Assembly: GCA_047967505.1 (NCBI GenBank)
Contig: CM106539.1
Length of the DNA stretch: 64,000 nucleotides
Strand: one strand, 5' to 3'
From: Dipteris shenzhenensis
Taxonomy: Eukaryota > Polypodiophyta > Polypodiopsida > Gleicheniales
In this document: positions 24,418 to 35,194 of the stretch, piece by piece
Position numbering within the stretch: the stretch's first letter is position 1
Layout of the letters: every line of letters starts with the position of its first letter
Translations under genes and position numbers: made by a program
The notes under the pieces: generated by a model
What the model saw: only the letters and a program-made list of their open reading frames with translations
The model's database searches: none
Told to the model about the DNA's origin: nothing

Positions 24418-25248
24418 ATGGCTACTTTATATAATCTTGAGAAGTTCAATGGAAAGGGCTTCCATACATGGCAAATGAAGGTAAAATTTGCATTGATGCG
24501 GGAGAACTTATGGGGACTTGTCAAACCTACTCCTACCGCTTCTTCTACGGCCTCAAATGCTGGAGAATCTTCAGCTCCGACACGACCGGCAAGGGATCCA
24601 GCAAGAGAAGAAAAAGCATATGGTATAATTGCTTTAGCTTTGGGTGATGATTACATACATCATATATCTGACTTGGAGTCTCCATCAGAAGCATGGCAGA
24701 AGCTAGATTTGATTTTTGGTGCAAGCTCTCACATTTCTAAACTATCACTTAAAATCTCTTTCTTTGAATTAAAGATGGCAAGTGATACTACTTTAGCTGC
24801 TCATGTCAACTATATGCGGAGTCTTATGACTCAGTTAGCTTCTATCAACTCTCCTATCACCCCTGATGATGCTATGGCAGTACTACTTAAGAGTATGCCT
24901 GAAAGTTTTGATCACATTGTTAGCACTTTGAAGAATCTTCCCAATCCAAACCTTGAAGGCATTATCTCAGCTCTCCAAGAAGAAGAAAGACATATGGAGT
25001 TAAGGAAAGGCAATGACACTGCTTATGTTATGAAATTCCAGAAGGGCAAGTATTCTCCTTGCAATCACTGTGGAAAGACAAATCACCTTACAAAGGACTG
25101 CTTCAAAGTTAATCCATGCAAGCACTGTGGCAAAAACAACCATAGTGAGAAGTTTTGCAGAGACAAAGCAAAGACAGAAAATGCAAATCTACTTACAGTG
25201 AATTTGCCTCCACAAGATGAGGCATCCCATGAAGATTATGCATTTTAA
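24418..25248 (+). CDS. Gag-H gag protein, intact
   Basis: 276-residue copia-type gag, no internal stop. I chose ATG 24418 over the in-frame ATG at 24346 because MATLYNLEKFNGKGFHTW aligns with the start of Gag-I gag (MAIRTPTVEKFTGDGFHTW). The first ~40 residues form the DUF4219-like start. The middle is the UBN2/gag-polypeptide region (SDLESPSEAWQKLDLIFGAS, TLKNLPNPNLEGIISALQEE). The C-terminus has two canonical CX2CX4HX4C zinc knuckles (CNHCGKTNHLTKDC and CKHCGKNNHSEKFC) that should bind the element RNA. The frame ends with a stop and no pol follows. It probably forms virus-like particles with polymerase supplied by another copia element. Confidence 0.93.
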   Translation: MATLYNLEKFNGKGFHTWQMKVKFALMRENLWGLVKPTPTASSTASNAGESSAPTRPARDPAREEKAYGIIALALGDDYIHHISDLESPSEAWQKLDLIFGASSHISKLSLKISFFELKMASDTTLAAHVNYMRSLMTQLASINSPITPDDAMAVLLKSMPESFDHIVSTLKNLPNPNLEGIISALQEEERHMELRKGNDTAYVMKFQKGKYSPCNHCGKTNHLTKDCFKVNPCKHCGKNNHSEKFCRDKAKTENANLLTVNLPPQDEASHEDYAF

Positions 25249-25612
25249 ATCATCTCTATGTATGCTCCAGATCTCTCCTTTTATGTCAAGGTACTCAGCC
25301 TGGATAGTCCTCCAAAATGAATGAAAATAAATTATTGTGTGTTGTGTGTTTTGTAAACACCTCTGGTCACCTTATGATGTAGGCCATGTGTATGTTTTGT
25401 TCCATGGTACCTCCTACAGACATTGTGTGCATGTACATGTAGGGGAGATAACCATTGGAAGGTCTGTTTGTATCCCTTTCTGTTTATCTTACACCCAAGG
25501 AAACCCTTGCTAGCATGAGAACCTAGCCATAGATTAATCCTTGACCACCATGAGATGGCATGAGAAACTATGAGACTAGACATAGCTTGAGGCATTTCCT
25601 TGAGGGGGGGTT
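25249..25612 (+). other. Gag-H 3' untranslated region and polypurine tract
   Basis: No coding frame on the element strand. It ends in TGAGGGGGGGTT immediately before the 3' LTR, the expected plus-strand primer site. Confidence 0.75.
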
Positions 25613-25901
25613 TGTTGGGATATCTCAAGGTGTATGCCTCAGGCACACCTTATGTTTCTATGTGTGAGTGCTAGAGGCACAGTTAGGTGCCCACAAGCAC
25701 AGTTAGGTGGTGGAAAAGCCACATAGGATGATTGAGTGAATCTAGGAGCAGATTGAGGAGATGATTGTGGAGCTTTGAGGTCATCAGTGATGTCAGTGAC
25801 CTTGTATGAGGTGCCTACTTAAGGACCTCTTTCTTCTTCATTCGATAAGCAAGTATTCTGATTTTGTGTCCACTCTACTCTTTCTTTTCAGTGTTCCAAC
25901 A
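25613..25901 (+). repeat. Gag-H 3' LTR
   Basis: 289 bp, identical to the 5' LTR, followed by TGGAC. Confidence 0.96.
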
Positions 25902-25906
25902 TGGAC

Positions 25907-26410
25907 TATTTTATGACACTGGGGCTCAGATACAGTTGCATGGATACATTGATGCTGATTGGGCTGGTAGTATTTCTGATAGACGATCTACAAGTGGATA
26001 TATGTTCTCTTTTGGGAGTGCTGTAGTCACTTGGAGCAGCAAGAAATAGCCTATAGTTGCCTTGTCGAGCACAAAGGCTGAGTATAGGGGTGCAACAATG
26101 GTTGCATGTGAGGTAGCTTAGTTGCATAAGCTACTTTATGATATGCATCAGTCTACAGATGGGCCAGTTGTCATTTATTGTGACAACATGAGCAGTATAC
26201 ACTTGGCAAATAACCTAGTCTATCATGCTAGAACAAAGCACATTGAGGTGCATTATCACTATGTGCGGAAGAAGGTTCTAGTAGGTTTTATTGATCTAGT
26301 TTATGTCAACACAGAGGATTAGGTAGCTGACATATTCATGAAGGCATTGGGTGCAAAGAAGTTGTGCAAGTTCAGAGACCTACTTGGTGTGCAGGAATTG
26401 GGATTGAGCT
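25907..26410 (+). pseudogene. Copia-B RNase H
   Basis: Continuation of Copia-B after Gag-H: YIDADWAGSISDRRSTSGY (25948-26005), LSSTKAEYRG, then HARTKHIEVHYHYVRKKVLV. TAG codons at 26047, 26119 and 26320 stand where Copia-C has CAG or TGG. RNase H normally acts with RT to remove template RNA; this copy is inactive. Confidence 0.88.
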
Positions 26411-26420
26411 CGAGGGGGAG

Positions 26421-26776
26421 TGTTGAGATATCGAGCTCCACTCGTGATATGCCAGGGTGACCATTGTGCATTTATGTCACCAACTTGTTAGCTATAGATG
26501 CAGTTGGTACACCGCCCATGAATAATAGCTAGATGACAGCTATCTTTATGTACTCTAGTTAGTGGCTTAGTTAGTATGCCACCTTAGTTAGCTGAGTTTG
26601 GTTTGAGACCCACATATAGGGTTCACCTATTCTTTTTACTAAGAGAGAGTTCTTTTGGCTTTCACAACTAAGAAGAGGAAAACCATTTTCAGCGTCCACC
26701 TTTGTATATATTCCCCCATTGTGTATGTGAGAAAGCTGCAAGTGAGACTCCTTCCTTCTCTCCCACTCTCTTCACA
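26421..26776 (+). repeat. Copia-B 3' LTR
   Basis: 356-bp partner of 18572-18926, followed by AGTTT. Confidence 0.92.
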
Positions 26777-26781
26777 AGTTT

Positions 26782-27330
26782 GACTCGTTGATCGGGGAGC
26801 TCATCTCCCTCAGCCTTAGAGATGTATACACATTGCCTCTGTGATGACTATTGACCATTATGCCCCACCACCACATGTCTATAGTGGTGTTTGTGTTTGC
26901 GACATGGCCATTTTCTATTTGTTGTCATGGATTCACCATCTTGAGTACTGCTAGTTTGTTGAATAACATGGCCACCCCCCACTTTGTTGCACTGCCATGT
27001 CAGCTGATCTAGCCACACAATCACCACATGCACCGTGTATGGATACTCTGTCCATTTGTAAACTTAGTAATCATCACCTCAGCTTTTGGTTTAAGGTTGT
27101 TCATTGCACCATGCCTCTCTTGCCACATGGAACATCAATTACTCCACGTGTCCTACAAGTAGCACTCATATGATTTTATCAGCAAACTGAATTGCCATAT
27201 GACCAAACCACTGGGTCGCACCCCTTTAGTCACTGATAACCGAATTGCTCTCTGGTTTGGTCATGACTTTTGATGTGTCATGCATGTTGATTTTTGGTTG
27301 GGCTAGTTCCCTTTAAGGCTTTAGTCTTGC
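26782..27330 (-). repeat. Putative Gypsy-2 LTR, right part
   Basis: Non-coding. It shares a string of ordered matches with 60310-60795, for example ATGGATTCACCATC/ATGGATTCACTGCC, CACGTGTCC-type blocks and the shared end GGTTGGGCTRG..CCCTTTAAGGCTT. The two stretches are copies of one repeat. Homology stops at about 27325. Calling it an LTR is inferred from its place beyond Copia-B; no TG..CA edge was found on the right. Confidence 0.45.
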
Positions 27331-28229
27331 ATTTGATGTGGCCTATGCATCACCCCTACATATGTCAAAGTGGCATTTTCTCATGATGCATTATATAGGC
27401 AATCACAGCCAAGGGCCATGTTATCCCTTGGACCCCTTGTCAATGGAATTCTATCATGTTACCAAGATCCCTAAAAAATTGACCCTATCAGATTCGAGGA
27501 GATGGAATGGAGGTGCTATCTTTTAATATTGCACCGAGTTGATGTAGGGTTGTGAGTTCTACCTCATGGTTCTTCCTTGTCTGGTTATTCTTCAATCACC
27601 TGGAAATTCTACCTAATCTTGCATTTGTGGTGAAACTAGTGCCTAAGCATATAAAACACCAGCCACCTTTAACACCCATAGTGCTTGCTATCATCTTTGC
27701 AGATGCAACGCTACCCTTGGGCATTGGGGTGGCTACCTCCCCTTTGTCTACTTGGGTTTGGCTAGAGTTCGTAGTGCCTCACTTATGCCAAGTGCACAAA
27801 GAAGGGGGGGGAAGGGGTGTTGGGGGGAACTGGGGGGGAGCACATGATGTTGGGGCTCAATTCTCTTCAAGAGTTCTACTTTGATCTGGCCATGCAGTTC
27901 AGGTTTTGAAATAAGCTGCTTTAGCTTCTGAGCCTAGATGAAAGTTTCTCCCATGGGCTGGAACCTTCTTTGATCCTGCGAGAGACACTTGTCCTTCGGT
28001 TAATACAGTCGTGAAACTTCTTTGGAGAATTTTCATGCCTTATCTAGTGACTTTTCTCCTACTGATCAGTCAAACTATTAGCTACCTCGTAAGCTTCAAC
28101 TAGACTATTTTCAGCTTCTACCATGATGAACTCATCATGCACCCAGTTCTCAACCAAGTTATGAAGTAGTAGAGCCTATCTATTTCGGATGTCTCCTTAT
28201 TTTGCAACTTCAATGATGAATGGGCTTTG
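27331..28229 (-). other. Gypsy-3 distal gag or unassigned
   Basis: No clean gene. Minus-strand fragments at 27900-28200 are plausibly gag C-terminal sequence (for example QDQRRFQPMGETF near 27940), fitting the gag core to the right. A G-rich run lies at 27802-27838. Confidence 0.35.
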
Positions 28230-28620
28230 ATAAACTCTCGTAGAGTTCTTGTGTGGCACAGATCATTGAGTGCATCTCAAGACTTCCATTCCACGTGGAC
28301 AAATAAGAATTGCCTTCAAAGGTGCTTTTGCAGTTCTTCCCAAGTCAAAATAGTGAAGGTATTCCTTCTCAGCCGCTCGTCCTCCTTGAAGTTCTACCAC
28401 CACTGCTTAGCGTCGTCTACAAGATATGTAGATGCATGCAAAACTTGCTCGTGGGGTTTAGTGACCTTAGCGAGCACTAAGTATTGCATTGTATCATGGA
28501 TGAAAATTTTGAGTATCTTCATATCTTTGGCAACCTTATAAGGCTTGGGTTCCTTACTTGCCACATCTCCTTCACGTTTCTTAATAGACTTTGCAAGTTG
28601 GATGTTGACATGGGCCAACT
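28230..28620 (-). pseudogene. Gypsy-3 gag core fragment
   Basis: Minus-strand Retrotrans_gag-like fragment: VLHASTYLVDDAKQWW (28394-28440), followed after a stop by NTFTILTWEELQKHL and RQFLFVHVEWKS. The upstream part is lysine-rich. No LTR or pol is attached. It abuts the 5' remnant of Copia-D. Confidence 0.65.
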
Positions 28621-28741
28621 ATTGTTGGCATTATAATCATATCTAGTAGACAAGCTTTGTGCAATTGAAATCATTGTGTTGTGCGACTCATCTCAACAAC
28701 TTGGGCTAGTCTAGATTTCGTCATCTGCAGTGCCACCTTTG
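28621..28741. other. Junction between Gypsy-3 and Copia-D
   Basis: Short non-coding junction. It does not match the front of the Copia-D 3' LTR, so the 5' LTR of Copia-D is truncated here. Confidence 0.5.
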
Positions 28742-28774
28742 TTGTTCACAACCTGTCTCCACTTTGTTCCTACA
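28742..28774 (+). repeat. Copia-D 5' LTR remnant
   Basis: About 33 bp (TTCACAACCTGTCTCCACTT...TTCCTACA) matching the end of the 3' LTR at 46668-46700. The rest of the 5' LTR is absent. The primer-binding site follows two bases later. Confidence 0.8.
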
Positions 28775-29782
28775 TTTGGTATCAGAGCGCTTCCATCTCT
28801 AGAGCCCATTCCCGCACTTGCTTCCAGACACCCGCAAGCTTGGTGTTCCAATGCGCATTCTTGGTTCTCAGATTCAGCTCTCCAGCTTTCGTTCAAGGTA
28901 GCTCCAACAGTCCAGCGGCTGTTTTTTGACCTTTTGAGGTTCGATTTCATCGTTTTTTGAAATTTTTGAGTTGCCCAGGCGCATACAAACACCTATTCCG
29001 CACCATTTCAGACGAGATTTTTTTTTTGGCTTTTTTGTCCATACAATTGCATGGATCTATCTGTATAGTTGCGTGACAATGCATGGAGTCCGTATGAGTT
29101 GTCAGAAGGTGATTTGGAGTAGTTTTTGGTTGTTTTTCGGCATTTTTTCTCATATTTGGATTCTTTTCAGCTTCAACCTCTCCTGGGTGTGTTCCAGTAG
29201 CTCCAAGTATCTCCACACTTCTCCAAACTCTTCCCTACACTTGTATTTATTCAAAAGTACTCCCGACATCTTCATTTAGCTCCAAATAGCTCACTTTAGC
29301 TCCTTTATCATCTCAGCTTGCCCACATGGTCAGTGGACTATTTTGCAGGTGGTTCTGGCCAAGGTGTGCTTTCAATAAGTGTTTTGAGCTATGTATTTCA
29401 CTTCGGGACTATTTTTGCAACCCATACTCTTGCACTCTCAAGTGCATTTGCAAATACTCTGCATTGTTGGGTCCATTTGCAGTTACTTTACAGTTGTGGA
29501 TGCCTTTGAGCTCTGTTGGATGCATTTGAGCACTCGTGGGTGCGCTATTTCATATTTGGGTTGTGCATTTTCAATTTGGGATTGCACTTCAGATTGCAGT
29601 AGAGTGCAGTGATTGGCTTATGACATTTTTGCAGTGATTACATTGTCCAATCAGTGGCATCTCAGAGCAGCGAGTTGTACTTTGCATTTGCATCAAGCAT
29701 TTGTTTGGGATTTGCAGGCACATTTGCAGTTTTGGGACTTGCAGTTCTTTTTGCAAGTACATTTGCAGCTTGTGGGTATCCC
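28775..29782 (+). other. Copia-D leader
   Basis: T-rich leader from the primer-binding site to the gag start. It has repeated GCATTTGCA/TTTGCAGTT motifs at 29400-29770. Open frames here have no domain. The frame over 29654-30310 enters gag at MMTISKSF. Confidence 0.6.
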
Positions 29783-30129
29783 ATGATGACTATTTCAAAA
29801 AGTTTTAGCAATTCGTCTGAGGGTGAAAAGCTTGATGGACCAAACTATAGCTTATGGTCATTCATGCTTAAGAATATCTTGGTTGGTAAGGGCTTGTGGG
29901 ATATTATTAGTGGGGATGAGGTGAGGCTAGTAGGCTCATCTACATCTAGCACAGCTTCTTTGAGTCAGAATACAGGCAGACAACAGACTGCTATAGCTGC
30001 TAGTCCCATAGCGTCGACAGAGGAGCAGAAGAAGTTTGACTGCCATAGTGCCCAAGCGATGTTTTTGGTTGCCACAAATGTGAAGAGGTGCATTATGATG
30101 ACTATCAAGTCGTTCAAGGATGCAAAGGC
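29783..30129 (+). pseudogene. Copia-D gag, N-terminal part
   Basis: Start ATG at 29783. EKLDGPNYSLWSFMLKNILV is the copia gag start and ATNVKRCIMMTIKSFKDAKA precedes the break. The frame is cut at 30130 by Copia-F and resumes at 35200 after the AAGGC duplication. Confidence 0.85.
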
Positions 30130-30821
30130 TGTAAGAAAACAATACAATGCCTGTGCTCAACAGATAACAGGATCTCGTATGCAAGAGAGAAAACCAGAGA
30201 GTATGGAGAATCAAAAATTTGATTACTGTAGATCTGATACAATAGATGGCGCTGCCTCCCAGTCGTGCGCTCTTGTGAAAGAAGCTTTGATGGCGAGTTG
30301 GAAACAGTAGAGGACGGAGGTTGGATGCTAATGAATCAGGGTTGCTATAGCCAATGATGAAATGGGCTTCATGGGCTTGCTCTTATATAGCCACTAGTCA
30401 TAGACAGTTGGACCCAATTGATGATCACCGACCCAGTCTACCCAAAACAGTCGACTGGGGGTCGATCCCGAAATAGGCCACCGACCACACGATAGAGCCG
30501 TGGCATAAAATAGAGCCATCTGGGATCATCTGGGACTCCAAACAAGCCCCGCAACCTGAGAGTGGGCTGCCTTGGGAAAAGCTCTATCTACCCTCAATGC
30601 GGTCAGTCATGGGATGCCTTCCCGCACTTGCATGTAGCCTAGTTGGCAGTGTGCCAACTTCATCCAGCCATCAGGCCACACATGGCCCCCATCTGGTGTC
30701 CAAACCAAGACCTACCAGATAATCGAGCTACTCAAATGCCTTCTCCTCATATGGGGGGCTTACAAGTAGAGTTAGCTGGTTCCCGCGTAGTTACGTGAGA
30801 GTGGAGCATTGATATCTAACA
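30130..30821 (-). repeat. Copia-F 3' LTR
   Basis: 692-bp LTR, TGTAAGAAAA...TATCTAACA on the plus strand. Confidence 0.92.
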
Positions 30822-30851
30822 CCACCCCTCAATGTCCACCCGTAAGTGAAC

Positions 30852-31985
30852 TTACTTTTTCAGCATAATGCCAAGTCGATGAAGATTCCTCTCTAGTAAG
30901 TCTCTTTCAAGAGCCTTCATGAAGATGTCTGTAGCTTTCTCTGCAGTCGGACAGTACACCAAGTCAACCTCCCCATCCATGATGAGCTCTTGTACAAAGT
31001 GATATTGAATCTCAATGTGTTTTGTGCGAGTGTGGAACACAGGGTTCTTTGCAATCGCCATGCAACTCTGATTGTCACATGATAACTGCGTAGGCTTGTT
31101 CTGCACTGCACCCATGTCCCCAAAATCCTCCTCAACCATATTGCCTCGCAAGAAGCAAAGCATGCAGATTTGTACTCAGCCTCAGTAGAAGAAAGAGCAA
31201 CTGTAGGTTGCTTCTTGCTGACCCATGACACACCTCTAGATCCAAGTGAGAAACAGTAACCTATCATTGATCTCTTGTTTTCCATGTCTCCTACCCAATT
31301 CGAGTCACAGAATTCAGTCAAGATGTTGCCCTCGGTATAGGTGATGCCATAACCAAGTATGCCTTTGATGTATTTCAGCACCCACATCCCTGCCCTATAT
31401 GGTTCTTCTGGGGCTTATTGGAAAACCTGCTTAGTACACCAGTCGCAAAGCTCTAATGTCCGGCTATGTGCTGCACAAGTAAATCAAACTGCCCACAAGC
31501 CTTCTGTACTTCACTTCATCCACCAGTGGTGATGAATCCTTGTTTGAGAGCTTCACGTCAACCTCCATAGGGGTACCAATTGTCTTGCAGTCAGCCATGC
31601 CAAATGCCTTCAGTATCTCTCCAACATACTTGAGCTGTGAAATGAAGATCTGTTTCGGCTCTTGCCAAACTTTAATCCCCAAATAGAAATGCATCAGTCT
31701 GAGGTCTATCATTTCAAACTCTCTTCCTAGCAAATGCTTTGTCTGCAAGATCTTCTCTTCAAGGTTCCCTATTATGACAAGGTCGTCCACATAAAGGACC
31801 ACGATCATACACCTACCTCCTTCTATGAAGATATACAAATTTGCATCAGATGGTCTCCTCGTGAACCCATTTTATAGAAAGTATGCATCAATCCGCTAGT
31901 ACCATGCTCGTCGGGCCTGTTTCAGCCCGTAAAGTGCCTTCTTTAGTTTACAGACTTTACCTTCTGAACCGAGGATCACAAAACA
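30852..31985 (-). pseudogene. Copia-F RT C-terminal part and RNase H
   Basis: Begins with [20 protein letters not shown] near 31900-31960. It continues through the catalytic YVDD (31464-31838, VVLYVDDLVIIGNLEEKIL) and RNase H (30917-31387, ALSSTEAEYKSACFASCEA; 30852-31163, FHTRTKHIEIQYHFVQELI). The RT N-terminal region is missing: sequence upstream of about 31985 jumps directly to the spacer behind integrase. Frame changes are also present near 31160 and 31450. Confidence 0.88.
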
Positions 31986-32095
31986 TAGTTGACCAAGTGT
32001 TCCTGTGCCTTTCTTTGCTCCTCTAATCCCTCGGACCGCCGGTGTTGTTCGGATGGTTCCTCCTCAATGGTTGGAGGCTCTCTGCCGTCCAAAAG

Positions 32096-33500
32096 CTACT
32101 TTACCCACTTCGAGAATGGTCGTTGCCATTGTGGTTCTACAAGCTCTTCTTCTTCTTCTTTATCTTGAATCCTCCCAAGCACCGTTGGGGGAGTTCGGTC
32201 TGCTATTGGTGGTGGTATTGGATGGATATCCTGGTCCTGGTTGTCTAGGAAGGAAGCATCCTCCTCCAATTGATGCAGCTGTTCTGAGAAGACCACATCG
32301 TGACTTACTATTACCTTCTTGGTAACAGGGTTATAGAGATGGAAACCCTTCGCCTCTTCACTGTAGACCAAGAAAATACACTTCCGGCTCTTCGGTTTCC
32401 ATTTGGTCCTGTTAGCATCAGGGACATGCACAAAACAATCACATCCAAAAACTCTGAAATGTGCAACTGAAGGTTTCTTACCAGAAAAAGCTTGCAGTGG
32501 AGTCATCCCATTCACAGCCTTCATGTAGCTATGATTGAGAATGTAAACTGCCGTGTTACATGCTACAGCCCAAAAAGTCTTTAGCAAATCTTTCCCTTTC
32601 ATCATACTCCTGCCCATTTCATAGATGACGTGCATCTTGCGTTCTGCTACTCCATTTTGAGGTGATGTATGTGGCGGGGGTTTCTGCCTCTTAATCCCAT
32701 GACTTTTGCAGTAACTTTCGAATTCAGTTGATGTGAATTCTCCACCTTTGTCTGATCTCAATTTCTTCACCTTCTTTCTTGTTTCTTTCTCGACCATTAC
32801 ATGCCATTCCTTGAACTTGCTAAAAGCCTCATCTTTCGTCTTCAGGAAGTATATCCAAATCCTTCTACTATAGTCATCGATCAACATCATGAAGTAGTAG
32901 GAACCACCCAAAGCTTCCGTCTCCATCTTTCCATAGAGGTCCATGTGAACGAGCTCTAGAGGAGCCTTTGCCCTACTAGCCTCTTTAGGAAAGGGCTGCT
33001 GATGCTACTTGCCCATCATGCAAGCTTCACATACATCAAGCAGATTTGAAATTTCTAGTAGGTCTACAATCATTCCACTTTTATGCATCTCCTTCAAAGA
33101 ACTAAGGTTTAGATGACCAAACCTCTCATGCCACAGCTTAGTGTTCTTCACATCGGCTCGAGCACTAAAAGCTGAGAGTTCGTAGATGTTGTTGTGCCAT
33201 GTACCTTTGCCAACAACTTTCCCTTAAAGATCCAAGATTTGTGCACCATTCTTATCGAATTGAACTTTGAGGTCCCGAGCGATCCGTGATCGTAGAAACG
33301 GACAACAAGTTCCTCTTGATATCTGGCACAAAAAGAACATCGGACAACTGTTTTATAACTCCATCTGACTTGAGAGCAATCATACCTTTTCCTTTTGCTG
33401 GACATTTTGCATCATTGCCGACTGCTACCAGGATGTCATTCCCTACCGGCTATAGAGAGGTATACCAATCCTTCTGACTTGTCATGTGGTGCGATGCACC
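32096..33500 (-). pseudogene. Copia-F protease and integrase
   Basis: Protease block DSGASHHMTS near 33480-33510, then KQLSDVLFVPDIKRNLL. The integrase core is open over 282 codons (32096-32944). It keeps the three catalytic positions: Asp in VHMDLYGK (just upstream of and at 32944), Asp in RSDKGGEF, and Glu in QNGVAERKM. A TAA interrupts the zinc region near 33008 (CMMGK then stop). Confidence 0.87.
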
Positions 33501-33639
33501 ACTGTCAATGATCCAAGGTTTATGATCCAAGGTTCATCTGCAGGTACATGAACTACCTCTGTGTGCAAATCTCCTCAATTGCTACAAACAGCTCTATTGG
33601 ACTGCTTGCGTGCTATTGTTGGACTCTTGCTTTACTCCG

Positions 33640-34490
33640 CTCTTCTCATCTGCAATCTTCTTTCGGCACTCATTTTGCTTGTGCCTTTCCTTGTTGCAAT
33701 AGATGCACTTGATCTTCTTCTTTCTCTTTTTATCATCAGAAGAAGATGGGGCACCAGAGTCCTTATCCTTACCTTTCTTTGATCCAGTTCTTTGATCCAG
33801 TGTAGAAAGCCGAATCTTCTCCAGTCCTCATCTTTTGACGCATCTCCTCCTCTAGAAGCATTGCGCTAAAATACTCAAAGTTGAGGGGCAGATTTTTGTT
33901 ATGTGTATTTAGCACCGTAACAAGACCATCATACTTTGGTGGGAGAATCCGTATGTACCTTCATGCTAGACTCTTGCTAGTGATTGTGATGCCAATCACA
34001 GTCATGTGATCGCGCAGATTCTTCACCCTGGTGATGAAATTCTCTGCTGCTTCAGACCAACAATTTTTCATTCGTGAGTTGAGTCTCCAGATTCTGAATC
34101 CCCGTCTGATTCGTGGTCTCGTACTGATTTTTCAAGACCGTCCTCCGCTGTGGTGACATGTTGAATTAATGCCATGATGGAATCACTTAGACTGTAGACA
34201 ATAGAACACAGTGCATCTACATTTCTTCTTGTCCACGTGAGAATCTCATCTGCAGTTGGTACTATCTGTTGTCCTGCATTGGCTGGAGTCGGCGCAATTG
34301 GCCTCATGTCCACCCTAGTAGCAGTCCCAAAGCTTGTATGCACTTAGGATGGTCTTTATCTTGAACTTCCAGAGTGGATAATTAGAGCCGTCCAACTTTT
34401 CGCTTTCGCCGAATGGTGGGATTCCCAGTCTTGTGGGCTAGGCCATCTCTCACAATCTGAAACACACTAGCAAATCTTCTTGCTAGAGTC
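33640..34490 (-). pseudogene. Copia-F gag with zinc knuckle
   Basis: The gag start EKLDGSNYPLWKFKIKTIL lies near 34350-34410, with broken middle segments below. One canonical zinc knuckle CIYCNKERHKQNEC lies at about 33665-33706. Confidence 0.8.
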
Positions 34491-34505
34491 CAGGCTCAGA
34501 TACCA

Positions 34506-35194
34506 TGTAAGAAAATAATACAACGTCTGTGCTCAGTAGATAATAGGATCTTGTACACAAGAGAGAAAACCATATAGTATGGAGAATCAAAAATTTGATT
34601 ACTGTAGATTTGATACAATAGATGGTGCTACCTCCCAGCCGTGCACTCCTATGAAAGAAGCTTCGATGGCGAGCTGGAAACAGTAGAGGAGGGAGGCTGG
34701 ATGCTAACGAATCAGGGTTGTTGTAGCCAATGATGAAATGGGCTTGACGGGCTTGCTCTTATATAGCCACTAGTCGTAGTTAGTTGGACCCAATTGGTGA
34801 CCGACCCAGTCTGCCCAAAACGGTTGATTGGGGGTCGGTTCTGAAATAGGCCACCGACCACACGATAGAACCATGGCATAAAATAGAACCATTCAGGATC
34901 ATCTGGGACTCTAAACGGGCCCCGCAACCCGAGAATGGGCTGCCTCGAGAAAAGCTCTATCTACCCTCAGTGTGGTCAGTCATGGGATGCCTTCCTACAC
35001 TTGCATGTAGCCTAGTTGGCAGTGTGCCAACTCCGTCCAGCCATCAAGCCACACATGGCCCCCATCTGGTGTCCAAACCAGGACCTACCAGATAACCGAG
35101 CTACTCAAATGCCTTCTCCTCATATGGGGGGCTTACAAGTAGAGTTAGCTGGTTCTTGCGTAATTACACGAGAGTGGAGCATTGATATCTAACA
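34506..35194 (-). repeat. Copia-F 5' LTR
   Basis: 689-bp partner of 30130-30821, followed by AAGGC. Confidence 0.92.

Larger units (their letters stand above)
23274..25901 (+). mobile_element. Gag-H, gag-only non-autonomous LTR retrotransposon
   Basis: A 2628-bp element. It has two 289-bp LTRs that are identical base for base, a perfect target-site duplication TGGAC (23269-23273 and 25902-25906), a primer-binding site TGGTATTAGAGCC at 23563 and a G-rich polypurine tract at 25601-25612. Its only gene is a complete copia-type gag. There is no protease, integrase, RT or RNase H. This matches the published description of terminal-repeat retrotransposons with a GAG domain (TR-GAG). It splits Copia-B RNase H, whose frame resumes at 25907. 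It is the youngest insertion in the window by LTR identity. Confidence 0.95.
18572..26776 (+). mobile_element. Copia-B, Ty1/copia element with nested Gag-H
   Basis: Copia element on the plus strand. LTRs are 18572-18926 and 26421-26776, the primer-binding site TGGTATCAGAGC is at 18927, and the polypurine tract CGAGGGGGAG lies just before 26421. Flanks are GGTTT (18567-18571) and AGTTT (26777-26781), an imperfect target-site duplication. It is the same family as Copia-C but much more decayed. Gag-H (23274-25901) is inserted in the RNase H region; without it the element is about 5.58 kb. Confidence 0.92.
30130..35194 (-). mobile_element. Copia-F, copia element with RT deletion
   Basis: 5065-bp minus-strand copia element. 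LTRs are 30130-30821 and 34506-35194, with a perfect target-site duplication AAGGC (30125-30129 and 35195-35199). The primer-binding site reads TGGTATCTGAGCC on the minus strand at 34493-34505. The polypurine tract is at about 30822-30832. It carries gag, protease, integrase, a shortened RT and RNase H. Its LTR ends resemble those of Copia-A/E, suggesting related families. Confidence 0.93.

Noticed and set aside
29654-29782. Hydrophobic N-terminal extension before the Copia-D gag start, resembling a signal peptide
   Set aside because: It is the in-frame T-rich leader with repeated TTTGCA motifs. The conserved gag start is at 29783.
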